From positions 28,890 through 92,889 of the forward strand of contig WGMT01000019.1 of the NCBI GenBank assembly GCA_016124945.1: DNA of 64,000 nt, written 5' to 3'. Source of the DNA: a bacterium (GTDB lineage: Bacteria > Chloroflexota > Anaerolineae > Caldilineales > Caldilineaceae). A program made the position numbers and the translations under genes. Under the pieces are notes generated by a model. That model saw nothing but the letters and a program-made list of their open reading frames with translations. It had not been told where the DNA came from and searched no databases. Below are positions 1 through 7,036 of the stretch, one piece after another (position 1 is the first letter of the stretch; each line of letters opens with the position of its first letter).

Positions 1-1533
1 GTCGGCCGTGGCGCGGTACAGGTGGACGATGTGACAGGCCGCGGCTACGTGCGCCACGAAGGACGTCCGCTACAAGTACAGGCGGCGCTGGCCGTGGGCA
101 TCTTCGATGCTGAGGACGGCGGCGTTCCTCTGGCCGAAGCCGACGAACTGCGTCGCCTGAGTGCCCAAATGCGCCGCCGCGGTGGATGGTCTATGTCGCC
201 TGCGCCGATTGCCACGCTGCCCCGCCTTACCTCGTTGCGCACACTGCTGGAGCAATCTGAAGTTACGTCCGCCGCAGTGGCGGCTGTGCTTGGGCTGGAC
301 CATTCGTTGCAACCCGCCCACATCGACCTGCGCCAGATGGGGCCGCACTTTGTGGTGACCGGGCCGCCGCTTTCGGGCAAAACGACGGTGCTCTACAACT
401 GGGTGCTGAGCATCGCCGCCCGCTACTCACCCGAGCAGGTGATGATTGTCCTCGTGGACCTGCAGGGACGGCTGGCCGACTATGACGGCGAACTGAGTGT
501 GCGCGATTTGCCTCACGTCGTGCAAACAGTGACCGACGAAAACGATCTGCCCGCGCTGGTGGCTCACCTCGACGCCGAAGGTGCCGTCCTGACCTCGCTC
601 AAGCAGAAGCGCAAGCTCTTCGTCGTCATCGACAATTTTGACGATCTCAACGAGGAATTGATCAGCGCCCGCGCCAATGAGATCCGTGAGGCTGGGGGCG
701 CGCTGGTACGCATTGCCCGTCGCAACGGACCGCTGGGCGTCCACTTTGTGGCGGCAGGCGGCTTCAGCACGAGTGGCGATCTGGCCCGTGTCCTGCGCGC
801 CTCGAACTACGGCATCGCCCTGCGCAACGTGGACATGCTCAACACACTCAACGTTAGCAACATCCCCGGCAACCTGCGCGACCGAGAACTGCCTGTGGGT
901 CGCGGTTTCGTCGCCAAGTCGGGGCAGATCCACATGATCCAGGTGGCCACACCCTACCAGGACGACGCCCACGCAAGCCCCGATCTAACGCCCGACGCCC
1001 GCGAAGCTCAGGAAATCGCCGCGCTGGACGGCTGGATCCGCCGGATCGGCGAACGCTGGCAGCACGTCCCCGCGGCGCGGTGGACAGACGCAGCCGCCAG
1101 CCCCGCGGGTGAGGTCAACGGTATACAGCCGCAGGAAAGCAAGCAGGTGAGCGATCTAAAACGGCTGCTGCACAAGGCGCTGCGTTGGGAATTGTCCACG
1201 CTGAAAAATGGTCACAGCGAAGGTGACGCGGCACCCAACGGCGACGACAACGGCACCGACAATGGCACCGACAATGGCACCGACAACGGCAACGACACTG
1301 TCCACACCCCCGCAGCAATGGTGACGCTCGATTGGCTGGCGCTCTCTCCGCTGGAACAGAACAGCGAGACGGCGTTGTTGCGTCTTTGCCGGGCGGCATT
1401 TATCAAACGCTTGCAGGCTGAGGCGATGCCTGATCCAGAGGGTTTTGTCGAACTCTTCCAGAGCGCCGAGGATCTGGTGATGACTGCGGAAGGCTACTTC
1501 CCAGACGATGGGGAAGAGAACAGTTCAGGCTAA
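1..1533 (+). CDS. EccC/EssC-type FtsK-SpoIIIE ATPase, C-terminal part (5' truncated)
   Basis: The frame is open from base 1, so this is the last 510 residues of a longer protein. It matches the C-terminal module of type VII secretion motor ATPases (EccC/EssC): a segment reading GRGYVRHEGRPLQVQAAL precedes a P-loop (GPPLSGKTT, near base 361), a hydrophobic strand ending in Asp (VMIVLVDLQG) and a second one (LFVVIDNF). In EccC the terminal ATPase domain binds the export signal of WXG100 partners, and two WXG100-headed genes lie just downstream, which supports the assignment. A 12-base repeat (bases 1244-1297) encodes an Asn-Gly-Thr-Asp tract in the poorly conserved tail. The next gene starts 23 bases later. 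The assignment to a type VII-like ATPase is strong; the number of upstream ATPase domains cannot be seen. Confidence 0.8.
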   Translation, partial: VGRGAVQVDDVTGRGYVRHEGRPLQVQAALAVGIFDAEDGGVPLAEADELRRLSAQMRRRGGWSMSPAPIATLPRLTSLRTLLEQSEVTSAAVAAVLGLDHSLQPAHIDLRQMGPHFVVTGPPLSGKTTVLYNWVLSIAARYSPEQVMIVLVDLQGRLADYDGELSVRDLPHVVQTVTDENDLPALVAHLDAEGAVLTSLKQKRKLFVVIDNFDDLNEELISARANEIREAGGALVRIARRNGPLGVHFVAAGGFSTSGDLARVLRASNYGIALRNVDMLNTLNVSNIPGNLRDRELPVGRGFVAKSGQIHMIQVATPYQDDAHASPDLTPDAREAQEIAALDGWIRRIGERWQHVPAARWTDAAASPAGEVNGIQPQESKQVSDLKRLLHKALRWELSTLKNGHSEGDAAPNGDDNGTDNGTDNGTDNGNDTVHTPAAMVTLDWLALSPLEQNSETALLRLCRAAFIKRLQAEAMPDPEGFVELFQSAEDLVMTAEGYFPDDGEENSSG

Positions 1534-1556
1534 TTTTTCACAGAGGATCAGAACCT

Positions 1557-2195
1557 GTGGCGACGAAACAACCACGACTTGAGATTCACATTGATGTGTT
1601 GGAGAAGAGCGGGCAGCAGGCGCACCCCCTGGCTTCGTTGACACCTACGGCGCTGATCCAGGCGATTTTGGATGAGTTCCGCGGCGAGATCAACTACCTG
1701 GGCGATGTGCCCGATGCCTACGAATTGCACCGCGCCGACAGTGGAACGGTCCTTGTGCCGGGTGCGCCGTTGGGGCAGCAGATCGAAAACGGGGCTGGGC
1801 TGCGCCTGGTTGAACGTGAGATGACGCTGCCGCCGTCCACACAGCGCCCGGCGCAGCGCATCTACCTGCGCGAACAGAACCGGGGCAAGGTCTACAAGCT
1901 CAACTGGCTGCCCGCCCTGATTGGTCGCCCGCACAAAAGCATGGACGACAACGATCTACTGGCCGTCAACCTGGAATCGTACGTGCGCGGCGGACACGTT
2001 TCCCGTCGCCATGCCCAGATCCGCGCCGAGGACGGTCGATTTGTCCTCGAAGTGCTGGCCGACAACCCGGTGCATGTCGTCCGCGATTTTGCGAGTGTGC
2101 CCGTGGGCGATCAGCCCTATCCTTTGCAGCATGCGGACATCATCACCCTGGAACGCAGCGGCATCGACCTGCAATTGATCATCCTTGAGGCATGA
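1557..2195 (+). CDS. YukD/EsaB-like ubiquitin-fold protein fused to FHA domain
   Basis: 212 aa from a GTG start preceded by AGAGGA. Residues 1-85 look like the small ubiquitin-fold proteins (YukD/EsaB, EccD N-terminus) found in type VII secretion loci: strand-rich, with an LTPTALIQAILDEF helix and the phrase GAPLGQQIENGAGLRLVE. Residues 115-212 form an FHA domain: LIGRPHK, then GHVSRRHAQI with the Ser/Arg/His core, then a second half ending in QLIILEA. FHA domains bind phosphothreonine, so this protein could couple the secretion machine to the kinase encoded at 11452. It lies between the ATPase and a WXG100 gene; its stop codon overlaps the Shine-Dalgarno zone of the next gene. The FHA call is strong; the ubiquitin-fold call is moderate and rests on pattern and position. 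Confidence 0.75.
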   Translation: MATKQPRLEIHIDVLEKSGQQAHPLASLTPTALIQAILDEFRGEINYLGDVPDAYELHRADSGTVLVPGAPLGQQIENGAGLRLVEREMTLPPSTQRPAQRIYLREQNRGKVYKLNWLPALIGRPHKSMDDNDLLAVNLESYVRGGHVSRRHAQIRAEDGRFVLEVLADNPVHVVRDFASVPVGDQPYPLQHADIITLERSGIDLQLIILEA

Positions 2196-2196
2196 A

Positions 2197-3585
2197 ATGA
2201 GCAACGAAATCGTCCGTGTCGATCACGAAGCACTGGAACAGGTGACGGGGAAATTCGGCACTCATGCCCAGGCCACCACTGAAACGGTGCGTGCGATCCA
2301 GCGAGCCTATGATCCGCTCAAGAACGGGGGCTGGATCGGCCAGGGAGCCTCCGCCTTCTACGCCGAAATGGATGAGCAGATCATCCCAGCGCTGCGTCGC
2401 CTGGCGGCGGCGCTGGATCAAGCCGAGAAGACCACCGCCGAGATCCGCGCCCTGATGCGCAGCGCAGAAGAGGACGCCGCCGCCCACTTCAAGAGTGACG
2501 GCGGCGCAGCGACGAGCGGAGAGGCGACGAGCGGAGAGGCGACGAGCAGCGCGACAGCGGATGGTTCGGGCGGTGGCGAAAACGGCGGGTCAGCCAGTGG
2601 TGTACCATCGTCCACAGACGGGGGAGCTAGCGATGGATCTACCAGCGATGGATCTACCAGCGATGGCTCTGTCAGCGATGGCTCTTTGGGCGGAGGATCG
2701 TCCGCGGACGGCTCGAACGGTGGCGGCGCGGCGGCAGACGTTGGATCCGGGCTGGGTGGCGGGGATCTAGACAGCGGTGATCTGGGCGGCGGCCTGCCCA
2801 CTTTCGACGAACTGGTGGATTGGAACGACGACGTTGGCAGCGGTCTGGGCACGTCCCCCGAAGACAACTATTTCGGCGAATACAGTTTCGACGACGCCGG
2901 CCTTATTGACGGTTCTTTCGGCGACGACGGTGATTACGCCGTCCCCGCCGATTGGCTGGACGATCTCTTCGACGCCTTTGGGCCGGACGCTTCGCTCAGT
3001 GACTACTGGGCAGACGACTACATGGTGCCGCAAGATTGGCTTTCCCCGGTCATGGACGGCGTTGCCGCAGATCTCGCCAACCTGGGCGATGATCCGACCG
3101 AAGGCGCCGACATGACGGCCAACGGGACGAACGAAGCCGGCGGCATGGGATCAGGTGGTGGCGGCGGGCCAGGTGAAGCGCCCACCGAGCCGGCAAGCAC
3201 CGAACCGGAAAGTGAAGTGACGGAGAGCGAACGCGAAGCGACGCCTGCGTCCTCTGGGGGTGGCGGCAGCGGCGGCAATGTCCCGCTGGAGACCAATTTC
3301 GGTTCTCGTGGTGGCAACGGCATCTTCCCGTTTGTGCCCGGCAGCGAAGGCACAGCCACCGAGCCGACATCTGCGTCGGCCCGCTTCCACTATCAGTCCA
3401 CAGGCGGCGGCGCGGGGACAGTTGCAGATCGTGCCCAGGCCAGTTTTGTCCTCATAGAAGGCAGCAGCACACCGGCGGCGGCGCAAACGCCCTCTGGCCC
3501 GAAGACGCCGCTACTCATGGCGCTGGCAAGCCCACTCCTGGCGCTGTTGGGGCGGGCGGTGAAGAATAAGATGGAGGAGAAGTGA
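2197..3585 (+). CDS. WXG100 protein with long acidic Gly/Ser-rich extension (putative type VII substrate)
   Basis: 462 aa. I chose the ATG at 2197 because GAGG sits 6 bases upstream; a TTG at 2185 would add four residues. Residues 1-100 are a helical WXG100 hairpin with the turn NGGWIGQGAS and the downstream FYAEMDEQIIPALRRLAAALDQAEKT helix, the signature of ESX substrates. The rest (about 360 residues) is low-complexity: Gly/Ser/Asp runs with an 18-base tandem repeat (2630-2690, SDGSTSDGS), two acidic Trp-containing patches (VPADWLDDLF and VPQDWLSPVM), and a hydrophobic C-terminal helix (LLMALASPLLALL) ending in basic residues. No enzymatic domain is visible. It may be a secreted structural protein or an adaptor. 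The stop codon is the first base triplet of a heptamer repeat. Confidence 0.75.
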   Translation: MSNEIVRVDHEALEQVTGKFGTHAQATTETVRAIQRAYDPLKNGGWIGQGASAFYAEMDEQIIPALRRLAAALDQAEKTTAEIRALMRSAEEDAAAHFKSDGGAATSGEATSGEATSSATADGSGGGENGGSASGVPSSTDGGASDGSTSDGSTSDGSVSDGSLGGGSSADGSNGGGAAADVGSGLGGGDLDSGDLGGGLPTFDELVDWNDDVGSGLGTSPEDNYFGEYSFDDAGLIDGSFGDDGDYAVPADWLDDLFDAFGPDASLSDYWADDYMVPQDWLSPVMDGVAADLANLGDDPTEGADMTANGTNEAGGMGSGGGGGPGEAPTEPASTEPESEVTESEREATPASSGGGGSGGNVPLETNFGSRGGNGIFPFVPGSEGTATEPTSASARFHYQSTGGGAGTVADRAQASFVLIEGSSTPAAAQTPSGPKTPLLMALASPLLALLGRAVKNKMEEK

Positions 3586-3724
3586 TTGGTGATTGGTGAT
3601 TGGGACTCGGAACATGAGCGCGATCGACGTTTAGAGAGGGTCGACAAAGATCCTGTACTGTCCATTCGCTGCCCAATGGGAAAGCCTAATCACCAATCAC
3701 CAATCACAAATCACCAATCCCCCC
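3583..3724. repeat. Heptamer-word inverted repeat (TGATTGG type)
   Basis: Three tandem TGATTGG units starting on the stop codon of the upstream gene are mirrored about 85 bases later by CCAATCA units. The 85-base spacer has no open frame of note. The locus could form a hairpin on either strand. It belongs to the family of word-repeat elements described in the findings. Confidence 0.7.
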
Positions 3725-3737
3725 ATTCGAGGAAACG

Positions 3738-4565
3738 ATGACTGAACTATCTCAACCAACAAGCACACAAACAGCAGTGAACCTCCTGCTTTCACACGAG
3801 GAAGTGCGCTACCTGCTCGACCTTTTGCAGGTGACCACACTCCCCGGCCTTGAGGACGCGGGCGACGACGCCCTTTCCGCGGCGGAACAAACACTGGTGC
3901 GCGGCGTGGCCGAACGGGCCTTACTGGCGCGACAGTTGATTCAGCGCCAGCCCGACGGCGCGGTCAAGATCCACAACAAACTTGTCGCCCTCCTCGGCGC
4001 GTGCGCTTTTGCCACCGACGCCCTCTTCGCCTACCACTGGGGCAACGGACAGGATCTGCCCACACCCGCCTTCGTCCACAGCCGCGGGGACGGTGTAATC
4101 GTCCACAGCCGCCCAGTGCAGGGGCTACACCAGTTCACCCGCCTGCCCACCGTAGTGGACGCCGTCCCCTGGCTGATGGCGCTTTGTGAGATAGGCGAGA
4201 CGCCGCCTGTGTCGCCGGTGGCGTGGCAGATGCCTGCCACTCTCCTTGGCCAGGTGCGCACGCTGGTTCAAGACGGATCCACCCAATCCGCTGTAGAACG
4301 ATTGCGTGCGTATACGGCAGAAATCGCGGCAAACGCGTTGGTGGAGACGTTGGCCGATGGGCTGCGTGTCTCGAACCTGCAACGAGTGGCCCGTGACAAT
4401 GGCGGTGTGCGGCAGACCGATGTGATCGTGCTACAGAATCAACGTCATTTGTGGACGGTGCATCAGGTGGACGGTGGAAAGGTGGACGGTGGACAGGTAC
4501 ACGTACGCACAGCAAGCAGCGTAGACGTGTCCGCATGGCTCCATGCCCAAGTGACGGCAGCATAA
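3738..4565 (+). CDS. Unknown protein of the type VII locus, possibly EspG-like chaperone
   Basis: 275 aa, ATG start 8 bases after a GAGGAAACG Shine-Dalgarno. No family is recognised with confidence. The opening (LLLSHEEVRYLLDLLQVTTLPGL followed by an ALLARQLI helix) has the rhythm of actinobacterial EspG proteins, cytosolic chaperones of ESX substrates, but this is only a weak resemblance. Near the C-terminus a GTGGACGGT-type DNA repeat (about 4455-4500) encodes VDGG twice, which looks like a repeat expansion inside the gene. No signal peptide or membrane segment is present. It sits between the two WXG100 genes, so a substrate-handling role is plausible but inferred from position only. Confidence 0.55.
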   Translation: MTELSQPTSTQTAVNLLLSHEEVRYLLDLLQVTTLPGLEDAGDDALSAAEQTLVRGVAERALLARQLIQRQPDGAVKIHNKLVALLGACAFATDALFAYHWGNGQDLPTPAFVHSRGDGVIVHSRPVQGLHQFTRLPTVVDAVPWLMALCEIGETPPVSPVAWQMPATLLGQVRTLVQDGSTQSAVERLRAYTAEIAANALVETLADGLRVSNLQRVARDNGGVRQTDVIVLQNQRHLWTVHQVDGGKVDGGQVHVRTASSVDVSAWLHAQVTAA

Positions 4566-4592
4566 TTTCCTGGTGAAGCGAAGGAGACGACC

Positions 4593-5837
4593 ATGAGCGT
4601 AGACACAACCCAGGCCAAGTACGACGAACTCGATCAGATTTCCCGCCGCTTTGCCGAGCATGCCCAGGCCAGCGGCGACATGCACAAGCAGGTGCAGCGG
4701 GCGGTACAGTCGTTACAGAAAGGCGGCTGGGAAGGGCAGGGCGCGGCGGCCTTCTTCGCCGAAATCGACGGGCAGATCTTCCCGGCGCTTAAGCGGCTGA
4801 CGGCGGCGCTAGAGCAGGCGAAGTCGGTAACGGTCGAAGTGAAAGACATTTTGCAGAAAGCCGACGACGAGGCGGCGCAGCCCTTCAAAGGCAACGGCGC
4901 AGCCACCGAAAACAAAGACGGCGGCCTGTGGGGATCCATCGGTGAGTGGGTGCACGGTGGGTTGGACGTGCTGGGCTTTGTGCCCGGTTTTGGCGAAATT
5001 GCCGATGGGCTCAACGGCCTGATCTACCTGGCCGAAGGCCGTCACGTAGAGGCGGGCATTTCCTTTGCCGCCATGATCCCGATTGTGGGCGACGCCGGCA
5101 AAGTAGGCAAGTGGGGCGTGCGCATCGGTGGTGAAGTGCTGGAAGAAGGAGGAGAGCGGGCCGTACGAGAGGGAGCGGAGACGTTAATCCAGCAGGGCAC
5201 GCGCGGCGAAGCCTATGAAGCCACCGAGCGCTACATCCGTTCGCGGGCAGACCGCGGGCTCAACGCGCGCGGCCATGCTGCCGAAGAAGCGGCGCGCGTC
5301 ACCGGCGGGCCGGGCACCATCGATCTGGACAGGGCAGCCGCCGAACTTGGCGGCTTTCGCGGCAACCACATGCCCGGCTACGACATTGCATCGCCGCGCG
5401 AAATCGCTTCGGTGAAGACGCACTGGAGCGACGCCGCCTGGACGCCGGAGACGGGCGGGCTTACCCCTTCTTCAATGAACGCATATGGGCGCGATTTCAG
5501 TAAGATGCTAGATTGGGGACCATCTGGCACGCTGGACAACTATACCGATGCCGTGACCCGGCTACGCGATGGCGGTTACACCGTCCCAGACGCCATCCGC
5601 AACGCACCGCCGACAGACGTCGCGCGTTACCTGCGCGACGAAAGCGTGCTGCGCATCCCCGACGATCATGTGGGGCCGGTGCGCGACATGCTACGGGCGC
5701 GCATCGAACAGTTCCCCGGCAATTTCCATCTACCCGACAACGTCAGCCCGGCGCAAATCGACGATTTTCTCAATCGCCGCATCCAGGGCATCGGCATCGG
5801 CTCGGGGGATCTACGCACAATCCTGTCGACGAACTAA
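4593..5837 (+). CDS. WXG100-headed polymorphic toxin-like protein
   Basis: 414 aa. AAGGAGACGACC precedes the ATG. Residues 1-100 are a second WXG100 domain (KGGWEGQGAAAFFAEID), clearly paralogous to the one at 2197. Residues 110-190 read like a pre-toxin segment: two hydrophobic Gly-rich helices (VLGFVPGFGEIADGLNGLIY and AAMIPIVGDAGKVGKWG), the type often seen between a trafficking head and a toxin tip. Residues 200-414 are a soluble, charged domain of unknown fold with Trp, His and Asp residues (for example KTHWSDAAW) and a C-terminal RIQGIGIGSGDLR motif. No known nuclease or deaminase signature was recognised. The following small acidic gene is a natural immunity candidate. Head and linker are well supported; toxicity is inferred. 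Confidence 0.75.
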   Translation: MSVDTTQAKYDELDQISRRFAEHAQASGDMHKQVQRAVQSLQKGGWEGQGAAAFFAEIDGQIFPALKRLTAALEQAKSVTVEVKDILQKADDEAAQPFKGNGAATENKDGGLWGSIGEWVHGGLDVLGFVPGFGEIADGLNGLIYLAEGRHVEAGISFAAMIPIVGDAGKVGKWGVRIGGEVLEEGGERAVREGAETLIQQGTRGEAYEATERYIRSRADRGLNARGHAAEEAARVTGGPGTIDLDRAAAELGGFRGNHMPGYDIASPREIASVKTHWSDAAWTPETGGLTPSSMNAYGRDFSKMLDWGPSGTLDNYTDAVTRLRDGGYTVPDAIRNAPPTDVARYLRDESVLRIPDDHVGPVRDMLRARIEQFPGNFHLPDNVSPAQIDDFLNRRIQGIGIGSGDLRTILSTN

Positions 5838-5842
5838 TGACG

Positions 5843-5950
5843 CAAACCAGAAATTATCCACAGATTTTCAGGGTTAGCAGGATTCGAGCAGATGCCATCC
5901 CAACTCCTTCTAGAAATCCTTTCAATCCGTGTAATCTGTGGACAATCTGC
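5843..5950. repeat. Imperfect inverted repeat with TTATCCACAGATT arms
   Basis: The left arm contains TTATCCACAGATTTTCAGG and the right arm its approximate mirror, AATCTGTGGACAA. The arms are about 32 bases with several mismatches. It lies between the toxin-like gene and its putative immunity gene. The right arm ends about 20 bases before the Shine-Dalgarno of the next gene, so it could influence read-through. Confidence 0.5.
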
Positions 5951-5972
5951 TCTCTTTCTTTGGAGGTAAACG

Positions 5973-6434
5973 ATGGAGATAGAAGAACTTGTGGCCGCGA
6001 TCCGCAAGCATTTTGCCTTTCTGTTCGACGATCACGGCTTTGAACTGGTTTACTGCGGATTTAACCACCTGCGCCCCGGCTACCTGCTGGTGGGGCTACA
6101 AGCGGAAACGTGCCGCATGCTCTTTGAAGTGGAAGAGAGCGAGTTCGCCCACTTGATTGGGTCCTGTACGGCGGCCTTTCATCAAGTGAACCAGCTCGCG
6201 GACGAGCCTTCTTGGTTGAGCGTGGGCTGGCTGATTGATTTCGTCCGCGGTGAAGCGCCGCAGTGGCGCGACGACGGCGACGATCCGTCGGTGGATGCGC
6301 TGCTGCGCGGCGCAGCAGAGGCGATGCGTCCTCACACGGCGGCGCTGTGCGATCTATTTACATCAATCGAGGCAATGGCGGTGTGGTATCCCCGCTATCA
6401 GGAGTACCTGTCCAATTCAATTGGGATCAAGTGA
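5973..6434 (+). CDS. Small acidic protein, putative immunity protein for the upstream toxin
   Basis: 153 aa with a perfect GGAGGTAAACG ribosome-binding site. The protein is acidic and soluble: FLFDDHGFELVYCGF near the start, a mixed alpha/beta middle and a helical C-terminal half rich in Trp (SWLSVGWLIDF). It has no signal peptide or membrane segment. It is not assigned to a named family. In polymorphic toxin loci an acidic small gene directly after the toxin is usually the immunity gene; that is the only basis for the proposed role. The strong ribosome-binding site, better than that of its neighbours, would suit an antidote that must be made in excess. Confidence 0.65.
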   Translation: MEIEELVAAIRKHFAFLFDDHGFELVYCGFNHLRPGYLLVGLQAETCRMLFEVEESEFAHLIGSCTAAFHQVNQLADEPSWLSVGWLIDFVRGEAPQWRDDGDDPSVDALLRGAAEAMRPHTAALCDLFTSIEAMAVWYPRYQEYLSNSIGIK

Positions 6435-6451
6435 CATCAGAGGAACGATCT

Positions 6452-7036
6452 ATGCTAACAAGCATAAAGGCGCAGCAGCGTTGGCAGGATATCAAAAGCG
6501 AACTGGATCAACTCGCCCAACAGGGACACGATGTGGCGATTACCTTGCGTGTGCTGCAACCGGTAGGCGGCGGCAATGAAGCGGCCGGGATGGACGCCGC
6601 CGTGGCGGTGGACGGTCGGCCCTCGGTGCGTACTTTCTTCAACGGGGATGGAGCAACGGCGGCGCTGCTCACCGAAGTGGAGACACTGACGCTGATGGCG
6701 CTCTGCGTCCTCATAGGCAACTACATGGTCGACCAGATCAATGCGGCGGGGTCATCGCGCTGGCAGAAAGCCAACCTTTGTGCCGTCTTTGATGAGGTGA
6801 GCACCGTCACCAGTGGGCACTTTCACGTGAACGAGCAGTCGAACCGTCCGTTCCCCACAGATTATCAGGCTGCGCTCTTGCTCAACGTGGTCCGCAAGCG
6901 CGTGCAGAGATGGAAATCTGCGCCGATTGACGCGATCAGCGCTGCCATCGAGATCGACGGCTCCTTCCACCTCTATCTGGGCGACATCTCACAGGAAGGC
7001 CAACCGGTGGAGGAAGCGACGACGTATGCGGATTGA
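6452..7036 (+). CDS. Unknown protein of the type VII locus
   Basis: 194 aa. I chose the ATG at 6452, 7 bases after CAGAGGA; a longer frame upstream would overlap the preceding gene by 170 bases. The protein begins with a helix (IKAQQRWQDIKSELDQLAQQ) then strand-rich segments, and holds a hydrophobic helix (TLMALCVLIGNYMVDQI) that looks buried rather than membrane-spanning. No catalytic motif is evident. Its last 11 bases overlap the start of the VWA-FHA gene, so the two are probably translationally coupled. Function unknown; membership of the secretion operon is well supported by spacing. Confidence 0.6.
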   Translation: MLTSIKAQQRWQDIKSELDQLAQQGHDVAITLRVLQPVGGGNEAAGMDAAVAVDGRPSVRTFFNGDGATAALLTEVETLTLMALCVLIGNYMVDQINAAGSSRWQKANLCAVFDEVSTVTSGHFHVNEQSNRPFPTDYQAALLLNVVRKRVQRWKSAPIDAISAAIEIDGSFHLYLGDISQEGQPVEEATTYAD

